DNA of 16,476 bases from Actinobacteria bacterium 13_1_40CM_66_12 (GTDB lineage Bacteria > Chloroflexota > Dormibacteria > Dormibacterales > Dormibacteraceae), in the NCBI GenBank assembly GCA_001917895.1, contig MNEW01000066.1:1-16476 (forward strand). Direction: 5' to 3'. Positions 1 to 7,309 of the stretch are shown piece after piece. The notes beneath the pieces were generated by a model. It was not told the DNA's origin and did no database searches. It saw only the letters and a list, made by a program, of their open reading frames with translations. Numbering within the stretch: position 1 is the first letter of the stretch; each line of letters opens with the position of its first letter. A program made the position numbers and the translations under genes.

Positions 1-1294
1 TGAGGTCGAGCTGATTGAGCGTAAGCCCGTTCTGGACCGCCAGCGTCGCTTCGGCGATGAGGTCGGTGGCGCGGGGTCCCACGATGTGGACGCCGAGTAC
101 GCGCCCGGTCGGCGCGTCCGCCACAACTTTCACGAAGCCTTCGGTCTGCCCAAGCGTCAGCGCGCGGCCGGCGGCTGCGAACGGGAAGCGGCCGACCTTC
201 ACCTCGATGCCCCGCTCCGTCGCCTCCTTCTCACCCAGCCCGACGTGCGCGATCTCCGGGTCCGTGTACACGCAGTTCGGCGCCGCGTGGTAGTCGGGGA
301 TGCGCGCGTGGCCGGCGATGTTCTCGACGGCGCATATACCTTCATATGAGGCGACGTGGGCGAGCATGATGCCGCCGATCACGTCGCCGATGCCCCATAC
401 ACCAAGCGCGCTCGTACGCAGGTGATCGTCGACGACTACACGACCTCGCTCGAGCTTTACTCCGGCCGCTTCGGCGCCGAGGCCTTCGGTGTACGGCGAC
501 CGGCCCACCGCGAGCAACACCTGGTCGGCATCCACCGCGCCGCCGCCCTCGCCGCCGGTAGAGAAGCGAACCTGCAGCGCGCGTCCGGCTTTCGCGACCT
601 CAGCGACCTTGCTGCTGGTGTGGACCTCCGCGCCAAGGCCGGTGAGGTGCTTCACGTAGGCGTTGACGACGTCCGCCTCGACCATGGGGAGGATCTGCGG
701 GAGCATCTCGAGCACGGTGACCTTGCTGCCCAGGGCCGCGAACATGGCCGCGAACTCCATGCCGACCACGCCGCCGCCGATGACGGCGAGGCGCGCGGGC
801 ACCTCCTTCAGCTCGAGGATGGCGTCGGAGTCGATGGTGAGCTCGGCGCCTTTGAGCGGGATGCGCGAAACGGCCGAGCCGGTGGCGATGACGATGTCCT
901 TGGCTTGCAAACGCTCACCGGCGACGTCGATCGCCCCGTCGCCCACCAGCTTCCCGGCCCCACGGACGACGGTCACGCCGCCGGCTTTGAGAAGTCCCTC
1001 AACGCCTTTGACGAGCTGGTCGACCACCGCGCCTTTCCGCTTCTGCGCCGCGGCCCAGTCGAAGGCGATGTTGTCGGCGACGACGCCGAATGGGGCGCCG
1101 CCCTTGGCAAGCGTGTACAGCTCCGACGACTGGAGCAGGGCCTTGGTGGGAATGCAGCCACGGACCAGGCAGGTGCCGCCCAGCCGGTCCTTCTCGACGA
1201 TGGCTGTGTTCGCCCCGAGCTGCGCGGCGCGGAGCGCTGCCACGTATCCGCCAGGTCCGCCACCCACCACCACGACGTCGAACGATCCCGCCAT
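1..1294 (-). CDS. lpdA: Dihydrolipoyl dehydrogenase (E3), C-terminus beyond left edge
   Basis: FAD-dependent E3 subunit that reoxidises dihydrolipoamide with NAD+ in 2-oxoacid dehydrogenase or glycine-cleavage complexes; cytosolic. I translated the minus strand from the ATG at 1294. The FAD Rossmann motif VVGGGPGG is at about residues 9-16, the redox-active disulfide C42-LVRG-C47 follows GGT, the NAD-binding motif VIGGGVVGMEFA lies mid-protein, and the second FAD motif GIGDVIGG follows. About 431 residues are visible of a usual 460-470, so the C-terminal dimer domain with its His-Pro active-site motif is cut off. AGGAG sits 4 bases before the ATG. The gene is 51 bases downstream of nadE on the same strand, so cotranscription is likely. 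The disulfide loop reads LVRGCIPTK rather than the common LNVGCIPSK, a mild variant; mercuric reductase or another family member is less likely but not excluded without the C-terminus. Confidence 0.93.
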   Translation of the reverse strand, partial: MAGSFDVVVVGGGPGGYVAALRAAQLGANTAIVEKDRLGGTCLVRGCIPTKALLQSSELYTLAKGGAPFGVVADNIAFDWAAAQKRKGAVVDQLVKGVEGLLKAGGVTVVRGAGKLVGDGAIDVAGERLQAKDIVIATGSAVSRIPLKGAELTIDSDAILELKEVPARLAVIGGGVVGMEFAAMFAALGSKVTVLEMLPQILPMVEADVVNAYVKHLTGLGAEVHTSSKVAEVAKAGRALQVRFSTGGEGGGAVDADQVLLAVGRSPYTEGLGAEAAGVKLERGRVVVDDHLRTSALGVWGIGDVIGGIMLAHVASYEGICAVENIAGHARIPDYHAAPNCVYTDPEIAHVGLGEKEATERGIEVKVGRFPFAAAGRALTLGQTEGFVKVVADAPTGRVLGVHIVGPRATDLIAEATLAVQNGLTLNQLDL

Positions 1295-1345
1295 ATAGCT
1301 CCTATCTATAGCCCCTATCAGACTTGATTATGCCCAGCGGGTCGG

Positions 1346-3094
1346 CTACTTCGCAGGATTGGCGCCGTTGGGGACGTACCGGTTGGTGATCGGCATGCGC
1401 CGGTCGCGCCCGAACGCGCGCGGCGTGATCTTCACTCCTGGAGGCGACTGGCGGCGCTTGTACTCGCTGCGGTCGACGAGCTGGATCACGCGGGCCACGG
1501 TCTCCGGGCGGTTGCCGTTGGCGATCAGCTCCTCGGGCGTGAGGTCCTCCTCGACGTACCCGTGGATGATTGGGTCGAGCTCTTCGTACGGCGGCAGGCT
1601 GTCCGAGTCTTTCTGGTCGGGCTTGAGCTCGGCCGACGGTGGCTTCGTGAGAATCCGCTCGGGGATCGCCGGGCTGAGCGAGTTGCGATAGCGGCTCAGC
1701 TCGTAGACCGTCGTCTTGGTGATGTCCTTGAGGACGGAGAAGCCGCCCGCCGAATCGCCGTACAGCGTCGTGTAGCCGGTGGCGATCTCCGACTTGTTGC
1801 CGGTTGTGAGCACGATGTAGCCGAACTTGTTCGAGAGCGCGTGCAGGATGATCATTCGGATTCGCGGCTGCAGGTTCTCCTCGGCGATGCCAGGCTGCGT
1901 GCCTTCGAATGCGCTCGCGAGGATCTGCTCGAAGCCGCGGTGAGCGGGCTCGATGGGGAAGTCCAGGAGCTGGATCCCCAGCGCCTCGGCCACGAGCCCG
2001 GCGTCCTCGAGGCTCTCGGGCGATGAGTACCGGGACGGCATACGCACCCCGATGACGTTCTCCGGGCCGAGTGCGTCGGCGGCCACCGCGGCCGTGAGCG
2101 CCGAGTCGATGCCGCCTGAGAGGCCGACGACGACTTTCTTGAACTGCTGCTTGCGAATGTAGTCGCCGGTGCCGAGCACGACCGCGGCGTAGATGTCGGC
2201 TGCACCCTCGAGCGGGGTTTCGATGCGGGTAACAAGCTTTGGCTTCGGCCGCTCAACCGCCGGAGGCGGGATGGAAACCTCGCTCGTCACCAGCTCCAGC
2301 CGCGCCGCGCCATCGGCCTCGTAGCGGATCTTTTCGTGCGGCCGGTGGTAGGCGGCGGTGGTCAGGTCGACGTCGTAGAAGAGCAGGTCCTCGCGAAACG
2401 AAGCGGCATGCGCGACGATCTCGCCCTGCGGGTCGAAGACGACGCTGTTCCCGTCGAACACGAGCTCGTCCTGACCGCCGATCTCATTCACATAGGCCAC
2501 GTACGCCCCGTAGTCGGCCGCACGGCCGGCGACCATCTCCTCCCGCGGTGCGCGCTTGCCGCAGTGGTACGGCGAGCCGTTGATGTTGATCAGCAGCTCG
2601 GCGCCGTGGTAGGCCTGCCAAGCCATCGGGCCTGACGGATACCAGCAGTCTTCGCAGATGGTGACCCCGACCCGGATGCCGGACAGCTCGAGGATCGGAG
2701 ACCGGTGGCCGGGCGCGAAATAGCGCTGCTCGTCGAACACCCCATAGTTCGGCAAGAACACCTTGTGGTAGATCGCTTTGATCTCCCCGTCGTGCATGAA
2801 AGCCGCGGCGTTGTAGAGGTCGCCGTCCTCGTCGACGAAACCGACGACGGCCGAGATTCCTTTGGTCGCGCGGGCCACGACGTTCAGCTGCTTGAGGTTG
2901 TCCCGCACGAAACCGGGCTTCAGCACCAGGTCTTCCGGCGGGTAGCCCGTTAGCGCGAGCTCGGGAAAGGCGACGATGTCGGCGCCCTCGTCGCGCGCGC
3001 GTCCGATCCACTCGCAGATGAGGTGCGAGTTTCCCTCCAGGTCGCCGACCGTGGTGTTGACCTGGGCGAGCCCGATCCGGATCAGCCGCTCCAC
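1346..3094 (-). CDS. nadE: Glutamine-dependent NAD+ synthetase
   Basis: Last step of NAD+ synthesis: amidation of deamido-NAD+ using ammonia channelled from an N-terminal glutaminase. The N-terminal CN-hydrolase domain shows the Glu-Lys-Cys triad (numbered from the GTG start: E45 in AFPELALTGYP, K111 in YHKVFLPNYG, C147 in TICEDCWYP). The C-terminal synthetase domain has the PP-loop GLSGGIDSALTA and the TTGNKSEIATGY region. About 582 residues, full length for the fused type. An ATG at 3127 also opens the frame (11 extra residues) but would overlap the pyrF start on the other strand. I prefer the GTG at 3094 because homologues normally begin just before IRIGLAQVN and because a TACCAT -10-like motif ends 6 bases upstream, which suits a leaderless mRNA. 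Divergent from pyrF; likely cotranscribed with lpdA. Confidence 0.93.
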   Translation of the reverse strand: MERLIRIGLAQVNTTVGDLEGNSHLICEWIGRARDEGADIVAFPELALTGYPPEDLVLKPGFVRDNLKQLNVVARATKGISAVVGFVDEDGDLYNAAAFMHDGEIKAIYHKVFLPNYGVFDEQRYFAPGHRSPILELSGIRVGVTICEDCWYPSGPMAWQAYHGAELLININGSPYHCGKRAPREEMVAGRAADYGAYVAYVNEIGGQDELVFDGNSVVFDPQGEIVAHAASFREDLLFYDVDLTTAAYHRPHEKIRYEADGAARLELVTSEVSIPPPAVERPKPKLVTRIETPLEGAADIYAAVVLGTGDYIRKQQFKKVVVGLSGGIDSALTAAVAADALGPENVIGVRMPSRYSSPESLEDAGLVAEALGIQLLDFPIEPAHRGFEQILASAFEGTQPGIAEENLQPRIRMIILHALSNKFGYIVLTTGNKSEIATGYTTLYGDSAGGFSVLKDITKTTVYELSRYRNSLSPAIPERILTKPPSAELKPDQKDSDSLPPYEELDPIIHGYVEEDLTPEELIANGNRPETVARVIQLVDRSEYKRRQSPPGVKITPRAFGRDRRMPITNRYVPNGANPAK

Positions 3095-3100
3095 GACTTG

Positions 3101-3114
3101 ATGGTAGCTACGAT
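3101..3114. promoter_or_regulatory. Divergent nadE/pyrF -10-like motifs
   Basis: Two -10-like hexamers lie back to back between the divergent genes: TACCAT read on the minus strand (3106-3101), 6 bases before the nadE GTG, and TACGAT on the plus strand (3109-3114), 11 bases before the pyrF ATG. No convincing -35 hexamer or Shine-Dalgarno sequence is seen for either gene. The whole space between the two starts is 31 bases, so both genes would have very short or no leaders. Inferred from pattern only. Confidence 0.4.
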
Positions 3115-3125
3115 TTGGGTTGCCC

Positions 3126-4118
3126 ATGAGCTACTTCGAACGCCTGCGCGCGCTCGCAAAAGAGCGCGACACCATGCTTTGTGTGGGGCTGGACCCCGAC
3201 CCGGAGCGAATCCCGGGCGACGCGGCAGGCGCGCTGCGGCACTGCCGCGAGGTGGTGCGCCAGACCGAGGAGCACGTCTGCTGCTACAAGCCCAACAGCG
3301 CCTTCTGGGAGCAGTACGGCCCCGATGGCTGGAAGGCGTTGCTGGAATTGCGTGATGAGGCGCCGCACACGCCTTTTCTCTTCGACGGCAAACGCGGAGA
3401 CATGGGCAACACGATGCGCGCGTACGCGCTCACGGTTTTCCGGACCCTGGCCATGGACGCGGCCACGGTCAATCCGTATCTGGGCACGGACTCGCTGGAG
3501 GAGTTCACGCGCTATGAGGATCGCGGGGTGTACGTCGTGTGCCGCTCATCGAACCCGGGAGCCACAGACCTGCAGCACCTCGATGCCGGCGGACGCCCGC
3601 TGTACACGCGCGTCGCGGAGCTTGCCGAGGGCCTCAACACTCATCGCAACGTGGGCCTGGTGGTCGGCGCAACCGCGCCCAACGAAATCGCTGACGTGCG
3701 CCGGGCGTCGCAGCTGCCATTTCTCATCCCAGGCATCGGCGCGCAGGGAGGCGACCTCGAGGGCTCGGGGCGCGCGGCCTGGAACGGCGATCCGGCTTCG
3801 TGCCTGGTTTCGGCGAGCCGCAGTGTCCTGTTCGCAGAGAAGCCGTCACGGGAGGCGGCGAAGCTGAAGGATCATCGACTCGATGATGCTGCCCCAGGTC
3901 ATGGACCTGGTCATGGACCACGGCGGAAACTTCACGATCGAAGAGCTCAAGGTCGGCCAGCACAAAACCGACACTTCGCTCTGCCGCATGGAGGTGGTTG
4001 CGTCGTCGGCCGAGCAGCTCGACAGGATCGTGCGCCAGGCTCGCGCCCTTGGCGCCACGGCGGAGTCCGAGCTACCAGCGCAGCTCGAGAAGGTGACCAA
4101 GGACGGCGTGTTCCCTGA
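3126..4118 (+). CDS. pyrF: Orotidine 5'-phosphate decarboxylase (type II), abnormal 3' end
   Basis: Converts OMP to UMP, last step of de novo pyrimidine synthesis. Type II PyrF motifs are clear: CVGLDPDP (19-26), YKPNSAFWE, FDGKRGDMGNT with catalytic Lys89 and Asp92, TVNPYLGTDSLEEF (114-127), and SASRSVLFA near the end. Homology stops around residue 250 (about position 3880). The frame then has no stop and runs 235 bases across the start of the next gene, giving a low-complexity Gly/Pro/Arg tail typical of out-of-frame translation. A TGA at 3884-3886 lies in another frame and would form an ATGA overlap with the next gene, so one base may be missing near 3860-3880. The start is the ATG at 3126; a TTG at 3120 is also in frame. 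No Shine-Dalgarno is visible. Confidence 0.88.
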   Translation: MSYFERLRALAKERDTMLCVGLDPDPERIPGDAAGALRHCREVVRQTEEHVCCYKPNSAFWEQYGPDGWKALLELRDEAPHTPFLFDGKRGDMGNTMRAYALTVFRTLAMDAATVNPYLGTDSLEEFTRYEDRGVYVVCRSSNPGATDLQHLDAGGRPLYTRVAELAEGLNTHRNVGLVVGATAPNEIADVRRASQLPFLIPGIGAQGGDLEGSGRAAWNGDPASCLVSASRSVLFAEKPSREAAKLKDHRLDDAAPGHGPGHGPRRKLHDRRAQGRPAQNRHFALPHGGGCVVGRAARQDRAPGSRPWRHGGVRATSAAREGDQGRRVP

Positions 4119-5064
4119 GGGCTTCTACTCGACCAGCAACCTGCCGACCGAAGTTCTCATCGACGGCACGTGGGTGACGGTCGAGGACATCGAGATGGAC
4201 TGCGCCATCGCCGTCGACTCCAACGCCGGGCGCGCCCGCTGCATTGTCTTCCAGGGCGCGCGGCCGGGCATGGAGATCGTCGTCGGGCACCAGGGAGTCA
4301 GGGTCACCCCGATCGAGCGATCCCGGCAGACGGAGATCTTCACGTTCATGGCGAGCGAGGTTTCAGCTGAGAAGCCCAAGAAGGTTTTGATCGCCGCGAT
4401 CGCCGATGAGATGAAGCAGATCAGGACCTCAGGCGGACGCATCGTCGTCGTCGCCGGGCCCGCTGTCGTCCACACCGGCGCCGGCCGCTACCTGTCCCGG
4501 CTGATCGAGCTCGGATACGTGCACGTCCTGTTTGCAGGCAACGCGCTAGCGGTCCACGACGTGGAGTCGGCTCTCTTCGGGACGGCGCTGGGCGTCAATG
4601 TCGAGAGCGGGCTCGCCATCGAGCATGGCCACGAGCATCACATGCGCGCGATCAATCGCGTCCGGGCCGCGGGCGGTCTGAAGCAGATGGTCGAGAGCGG
4701 CCAGCTGACCTCCGGGGTGATGAAGTCGGCCATCGACCACGGCGTCGAGTACGTCCTCGCAGGTTCCGTGCGCGACGACGGGCCGCTGCCCGACGTGATC
4801 ACAGACATGGTGGAGGCGCAGCAGCGGATGCGCGCCTCGCTGAGCGGGGTCCGGATGGCGCTCATGCTCTCGACCATGCTGCACTCGATCGCCACGGGCA
4901 ACATGCTGCCGGCCGGCGTACGCACGGTCTGCGTGGACATCAACCCGGCGGTCGTGACCAAGCTGGCCGACCGGGGCAGCTGGCAGTCGATCGGCCTGGT
5001 GACGGACGTCGAATCCTTCTTGCGCGAACTGGCCCTCGTCATAGAAACTGGGTCTCATGGCTAA
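3883..5064 (+). CDS. TIGR00300 / LOR-SDH-like protein (putative ornithine cyclodeaminase type)
   Basis: 393 residues from the ATG at 3883. Whole-length features recall the TIGR00300 family: an N-terminal region beginning MMLPQVMDLVMDHGG, shared with the LOR/SDH and AgrE C-terminal regions, and a C-terminal nucleotide-binding-like region with VVAGPAVVHTGAG, LFAGNALAVHDVE, a His-rich IEHGHEHHMRAIN stretch, and VCVDINPAVVTKLADRG. Archaeal and cyanobacterial relatives have been linked to ornithine cyclodeaminase activity (ornithine to proline); whether this one does the same is inference. Family members usually carry some residues before the first motif. Here the codons just upstream read R-I-I-D-S but are closed by TGA at 3865-3867, so the N-terminus may be slightly short or altered by an indel. 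An AAGG is 12 bases before the ATG. Its 5' end lies inside the open pyrF frame, and its stop overlaps the next small gene. Confidence 0.82.
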   Translation: MMLPQVMDLVMDHGGNFTIEELKVGQHKTDTSLCRMEVVASSAEQLDRIVRQARALGATAESELPAQLEKVTKDGVFPEGFYSTSNLPTEVLIDGTWVTVEDIEMDCAIAVDSNAGRARCIVFQGARPGMEIVVGHQGVRVTPIERSRQTEIFTFMASEVSAEKPKKVLIAAIADEMKQIRTSGGRIVVVAGPAVVHTGAGRYLSRLIELGYVHVLFAGNALAVHDVESALFGTALGVNVESGLAIEHGHEHHMRAINRVRAAGGLKQMVESGQLTSGVMKSAIDHGVEYVLAGSVRDDGPLPDVITDMVEAQQRMRASLSGVRMALMLSTMLHSIATGNMLPAGVRTVCVDINPAVVTKLADRGSWQSIGLVTDVESFLRELALVIETGSHG

Positions 5065-5212
5065 AGGACGCAACAAACAGGGTCGCGAGGTCAAAAAGAA
5101 GAAGAAGGCCAAAGGGTCGGGCGTGCAGCCGGTTGGGGACGTCTCGTTCCGCCACCACTCCGTGGTGACCAGCCAACCCGAAGCGCCCCCCACCCCCAAG
5201 GCTCCCGAATAG
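5057..5212 (+). CDS. Small lysine-rich protein, 51 aa, unknown function
   Basis: I do not recognise this protein. The ATG at 5057 overlaps the stop of the upstream gene by 8 bases (ATGGCTAA), a layout that favours translational coupling. The N-terminal half is strongly basic (MAKGRNKQGREVKKKKKAKG), the middle is neutral (DVSFRHHSVVTS), and the tail is Pro-rich (PEAPPTPKAPE). There is no membrane segment. The basic start suggests contact with RNA, DNA or anionic lipid, but that is only a guess. The TAG stop overlaps a possible ATA start of the next gene (ATAG). Its place in a run of overlapping genes and its ordinary codon use support it as real; its short length and lack of known homologues keep confidence moderate. 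Confidence 0.55.
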   Translation: MAKGRNKQGREVKKKKKAKGSGVQPVGDVSFRHHSVVTSQPEAPPTPKAPE

Positions 5213-5586
5213 CAAAACCCGGGCGCCGCCCAGTCTTCGCCACGATTGGTGTTCTCGGTGGGTTCCTGGGTGGTCTGCTCGGCGTCGGCGGGGGCTTCGT
5301 GATGATTCCGTTGCAGCTTTGGTGGGCGGGTGTGAGCCAGCGGCACGCCAACGCCAACTCGCTCATCGCCATCATCCCGATCTCGATCGCGGCCCTGCCC
5401 GTCTACTACTTCCTGCAGAGCCGGCCCGAGGTCGATTTTCATTTCGCGCTGTTTCTGATCATCGGCAGCGTGGTCGGCGCCTACATCGGCGCGCGAATTC
5501 TCAACCGGATCCCGGAGCGTGAGGTCACCCTGATCGTCGCCGCCGTGCTGCTGATCGTTGGCCTCAAGGAGGTTATCGCGCCGTGA
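5209..5586 (+). CDS. TauE/SafE-type permease, N-terminal half (4 TM)
   Basis: First half of a TauE/SafE (sulfite/sulfoacetate exporter, DUF81) permease. Four hydrophobic segments are visible: one with the hallmark GLLGVGGGFVMIP, one around NSLIAIIPISIAALPVYY, one around FALFLIIGSVVGAYIGA, and a final VTLIVAAVLLIVGL. The first helix is encoded upstream of the GTG at 5299, yet there is no ATG, GTG or TTG in this frame between the stop at 5062-5064 and 5299. I place the start at ATA 5209, which overlaps the preceding TAG (ATAG) and has AAGG 7 bases upstream; this gives a basic AKPGRRP lead-in before helix 1. Starting at GTG 5299 would delete most of helix 1. The stop TGA overlaps the start of the second half. 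The transported solute is unknown; the family moves anions such as sulfite or sulfonates. Confidence 0.75.
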   Translation: MAKPGRRPVFATIGVLGGFLGGLLGVGGGFVMIPLQLWWAGVSQRHANANSLIAIIPISIAALPVYYFLQSRPEVDFHFALFLIIGSVVGAYIGARILNRIPEREVTLIVAAVLLIVGLKEVIAP

Positions 5587-5984
5587 ACTGGGGCGATGGG
5601 CTGGCCATCCTCGGCGGCCTGGCGGCCGGCATCCTGAGCGGCTTCATCGGCATCGGCGGCGGCACTGCCTTCGTGCCGATCATGACGGTGGGATTTCGAT
5701 TCAACCAGGCGCTGGCGCAGGGGACGTCGCTGGCGGCCATCATCCCAACCGCGATCGTCGGCGGGGTAACTCATGTGCGCGAGGGCAACGTGCTGCTCGG
5801 GCCCGCCCTCTGGATGGGTGGGGGAGGGGTCGTCGGCGCGATCCTGGGGGCGCTGCTCGCGGCTCACGTTCCCGGCCTGCTCCTGGCCCGGGTTTGGGGC
5901 GGATTCCTGGTCCTGACGGCGTTCCGGCTCGGTCAGGACGCGTGGAAGAAGGCGAATGTCGTCAAAGCCCTACCGCCTGGCTAA
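5583..5984 (+). CDS. TauE/SafE-type permease, C-terminal half (4 TM)
   Basis: 133-residue membrane protein that repeats the TauE/SafE fold unit: SGFIGIGGGTAFVPIM in helix 1, QGTSLAAIIPTAIVGGVTHV in helix 2, a Gly-rich helix 3 (LWMGGGGVVGAILGALLAA), and helix 4 (LLARVWGGFLVLTAFRLG). It starts at GTG 5583, sharing GTGA with the stop of the first half, so translation is probably coupled and the products made in equal amounts. Classical TauE/SafE proteins are a single chain of about 240-270 residues with two such repeats. Here each repeat is its own protein, and the pair most likely assembles as a heterodimer. The frames differ and both halves have a full repeat, so this looks like a genuine split rather than a simple broken gene. 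Confidence 0.85.
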   Translation: MNWGDGLAILGGLAAGILSGFIGIGGGTAFVPIMTVGFRFNQALAQGTSLAAIIPTAIVGGVTHVREGNVLLGPALWMGGGGVVGAILGALLAAHVPGLLLARVWGGFLVLTAFRLGQDAWKKANVVKALPPG

Positions 5985-6034
5985 ACCCCGTTAAGCCATT
6001 GACACGATGACGCGCTGCGGCGTAGCGTTCTGCG

Positions 6035-6063
6035 TTGCACAGACCGGTACGTACCAGTACCGA
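6035..6063 (+). promoter_or_regulatory. Candidate promoter of acyl-CoA dehydrogenase gene
   Basis: TTGCAC (6035-6040) and TACCGA (6058-6063) are spaced by 17 bases upstream of the acyl-CoA dehydrogenase gene. The -35 is good and the -10 weak. The inverted repeat at 6045-6062 fills the spacer and -10, so a bound repressor would block it. A second small inverted repeat, TTGT-AAAG-ACAA, is at 6068-6079, just downstream of the expected transcription start. Confidence 0.4.
6045..6062. promoter_or_regulatory. Inverted-repeat operator candidate (TetR type)
   Basis: CGGTAC-GTACCA-GTACCG is a perfect 6+6 inverted repeat with a 6-base spacer; inside it GGTACGTACC (6046-6055) is itself a perfect 10-base palindrome. 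It lies in the promoter of an acyl-CoA dehydrogenase that is followed by a TetR-family gene, the usual layout for a locally acting repressor responding to an acyl-CoA or related ligand. The link to that regulator is inferred. Confidence 0.5.
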
Positions 6064-6115
6064 AACGTTGTAAAGACAATCGAAGCCCCCGGAGCGTTCT
6101 GAGAACAGGAGAGAC

Positions 6116-7309
6116 ATGGTTTCCTTCGAGCTGACCGACGAGCAGCGTGAGATCAGGGACTGGGTCCACAGCTTCGCAGAGAAGGAGATCCGACCCGTGG
6201 CCGCGCAGTACGACGAGTCCGAGGAGTTCCCGTGGCCGGTCGTGAAGAAGGCGGCCGAGGTGGGCCTGTATGGCGTCGAGTTCCTTCAGCAGACCTTCGC
6301 CGACAGCAGCGGCATCATGCCCGCCCTCGTCGCCGAGGAGCTGACCTGGGGCTGTGCCGGCATCGCGCTCGCCATCCAGGGCACCGGCCTCCCGATCGCG
6401 GCGATCTTCTCGCAGGGCACCCCTGAGCAGATCGCGACGTGGATCCCGGCCTGTTTCGGCACCGTTGAGAAGCCGGCCCTGGGCGCTTTCGCCGTCACCG
6501 AGCCCGAAGCCGGGTCGGACGTGTCGTCGATGAAGACGCGCGCTGTGCGCCAGAACGGCGACTGGGTCATCAACGGGCAGAAGATCTTCATCACCAACGG
6601 CGGCATCGCGGACGTGCACGTCGTGGTCGCCGCTGTCGAACCTGAGCTCGGGACTCGCGGGCAGGCGAGCTTTGTCGTGCCGCCAGGGACCAAGGGCATC
6701 CGCCAGGGCAAGAAGGAAAGGAAGATGGGCATCCGCGCCTCGCACACCGCCGAGGTGCTGCTCGAGGACTGCAGGATCCCGCTCGAGAACGTCCTGGGCG
6801 GTGTGGAGAAGCTGGAGGCCAAGCTGGCCCGCGCGCGTGCGGGAACGCACTCGCGATCGTCGGTGGCGCTGAAGACGTTCGAGCTGTCGCGACCGATCGT
6901 TGGAGCGCAGGCGCTCGGCATCGCCCGCGCGGCATTCGAGTTCGCGCTGCAGTACGCCAAGGAACGCAAGCAGTTCGGCCGGACGCTGATCGAGAACGAG
7001 GCGATCGCGTTCATGCTCGCGGACATGGCGACCGAGATCGAGGCGACGCGGGCGCTGATCTGGCGGGCGCTGTGGGAGGGCCGCAGCGGCGGAGAGTTCA
7101 AGAAGGCCGAGGGCTCGATGGCGAAGCTGAAGGCCGGCGAGGTTGCGGTCAAGGTCACCGAGCAGGCGATCCAGATCTGCGGCGGTTACGGCTATATCAG
7201 GGACTTCCCGGTCGAGAAGTGGCACCGCGACGCCAAGATCTACACGCTGTTCGAAGGCACCAGCGAGATCCAGCGGCTTGTCATTTCGCGAGCCCTTGCC
7301 CACGACTAG
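6116..7309 (+). CDS. Acyl-CoA dehydrogenase family protein
   Basis: FAD enzyme catalysing alpha,beta-dehydrogenation of an acyl-CoA, passing electrons to ETF; 397 residues, the usual length of short/medium-chain members. An all-helical N-terminal domain (FELTDEQREIRDWVHSFAE) is followed by the beta domain with FAVTEPEAGSDVSSMKT and INGQKIFITNGGIADV. The C-terminal helical domain has YAKERKQFGRTLIENEAI, the CGGYGYIRDFPVEKWHRDAK signature, and IYTLFEGTSEIQRLVI, where Glu380 is at the catalytic base position. AGGAG is 4 bases before the ATG. The stop lies inside the 5' end of the TetR gene, so the two are likely coupled. Substrate chain length cannot be told from sequence alone; roles in fatty acid or branched-chain amino acid breakdown are equally open. 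Confidence 0.93.
   Translation: MVSFELTDEQREIRDWVHSFAEKEIRPVAAQYDESEEFPWPVVKKAAEVGLYGVEFLQQTFADSSGIMPALVAEELTWGCAGIALAIQGTGLPIAAIFSQGTPEQIATWIPACFGTVEKPALGAFAVTEPEAGSDVSSMKTRAVRQNGDWVINGQKIFITNGGIADVHVVVAAVEPELGTRGQASFVVPPGTKGIRQGKKERKMGIRASHTAEVLLEDCRIPLENVLGGVEKLEAKLARARAGTHSRSSVALKTFELSRPIVGAQALGIARAAFEFALQYAKERKQFGRTLIENEAIAFMLADMATEIEATRALIWRALWEGRSGGEFKKAEGSMAKLKAGEVAVKVTEQAIQICGGYGYIRDFPVEKWHRDAKIYTLFEGTSEIQRLVISRALAHD

Noticed and set aside
356..1327. Long plus-strand open frame (323 codons)
   Set aside because: Antisense to lpdA, which has every expected motif; the translation is Arg/His/Asp-rich without recognisable domains, as expected for a GC-rich shadow frame.
5090..5105. A-rich TCAAAAAGAAG as a programmed -1 frameshift site linking the small ORF to the TauE half
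   Set aside because: The heptamer is C AAA AAG, not a good slippery match, and a fusion would put a charged tail before helix 1; the ATAG overlap explains the junction better.
4546..5442. Minus-strand open frame of about 300 codons
   Set aside because: Runs over the conserved TIGR00300 coding region, the small basic ORF and the TauE half; no domain seen.
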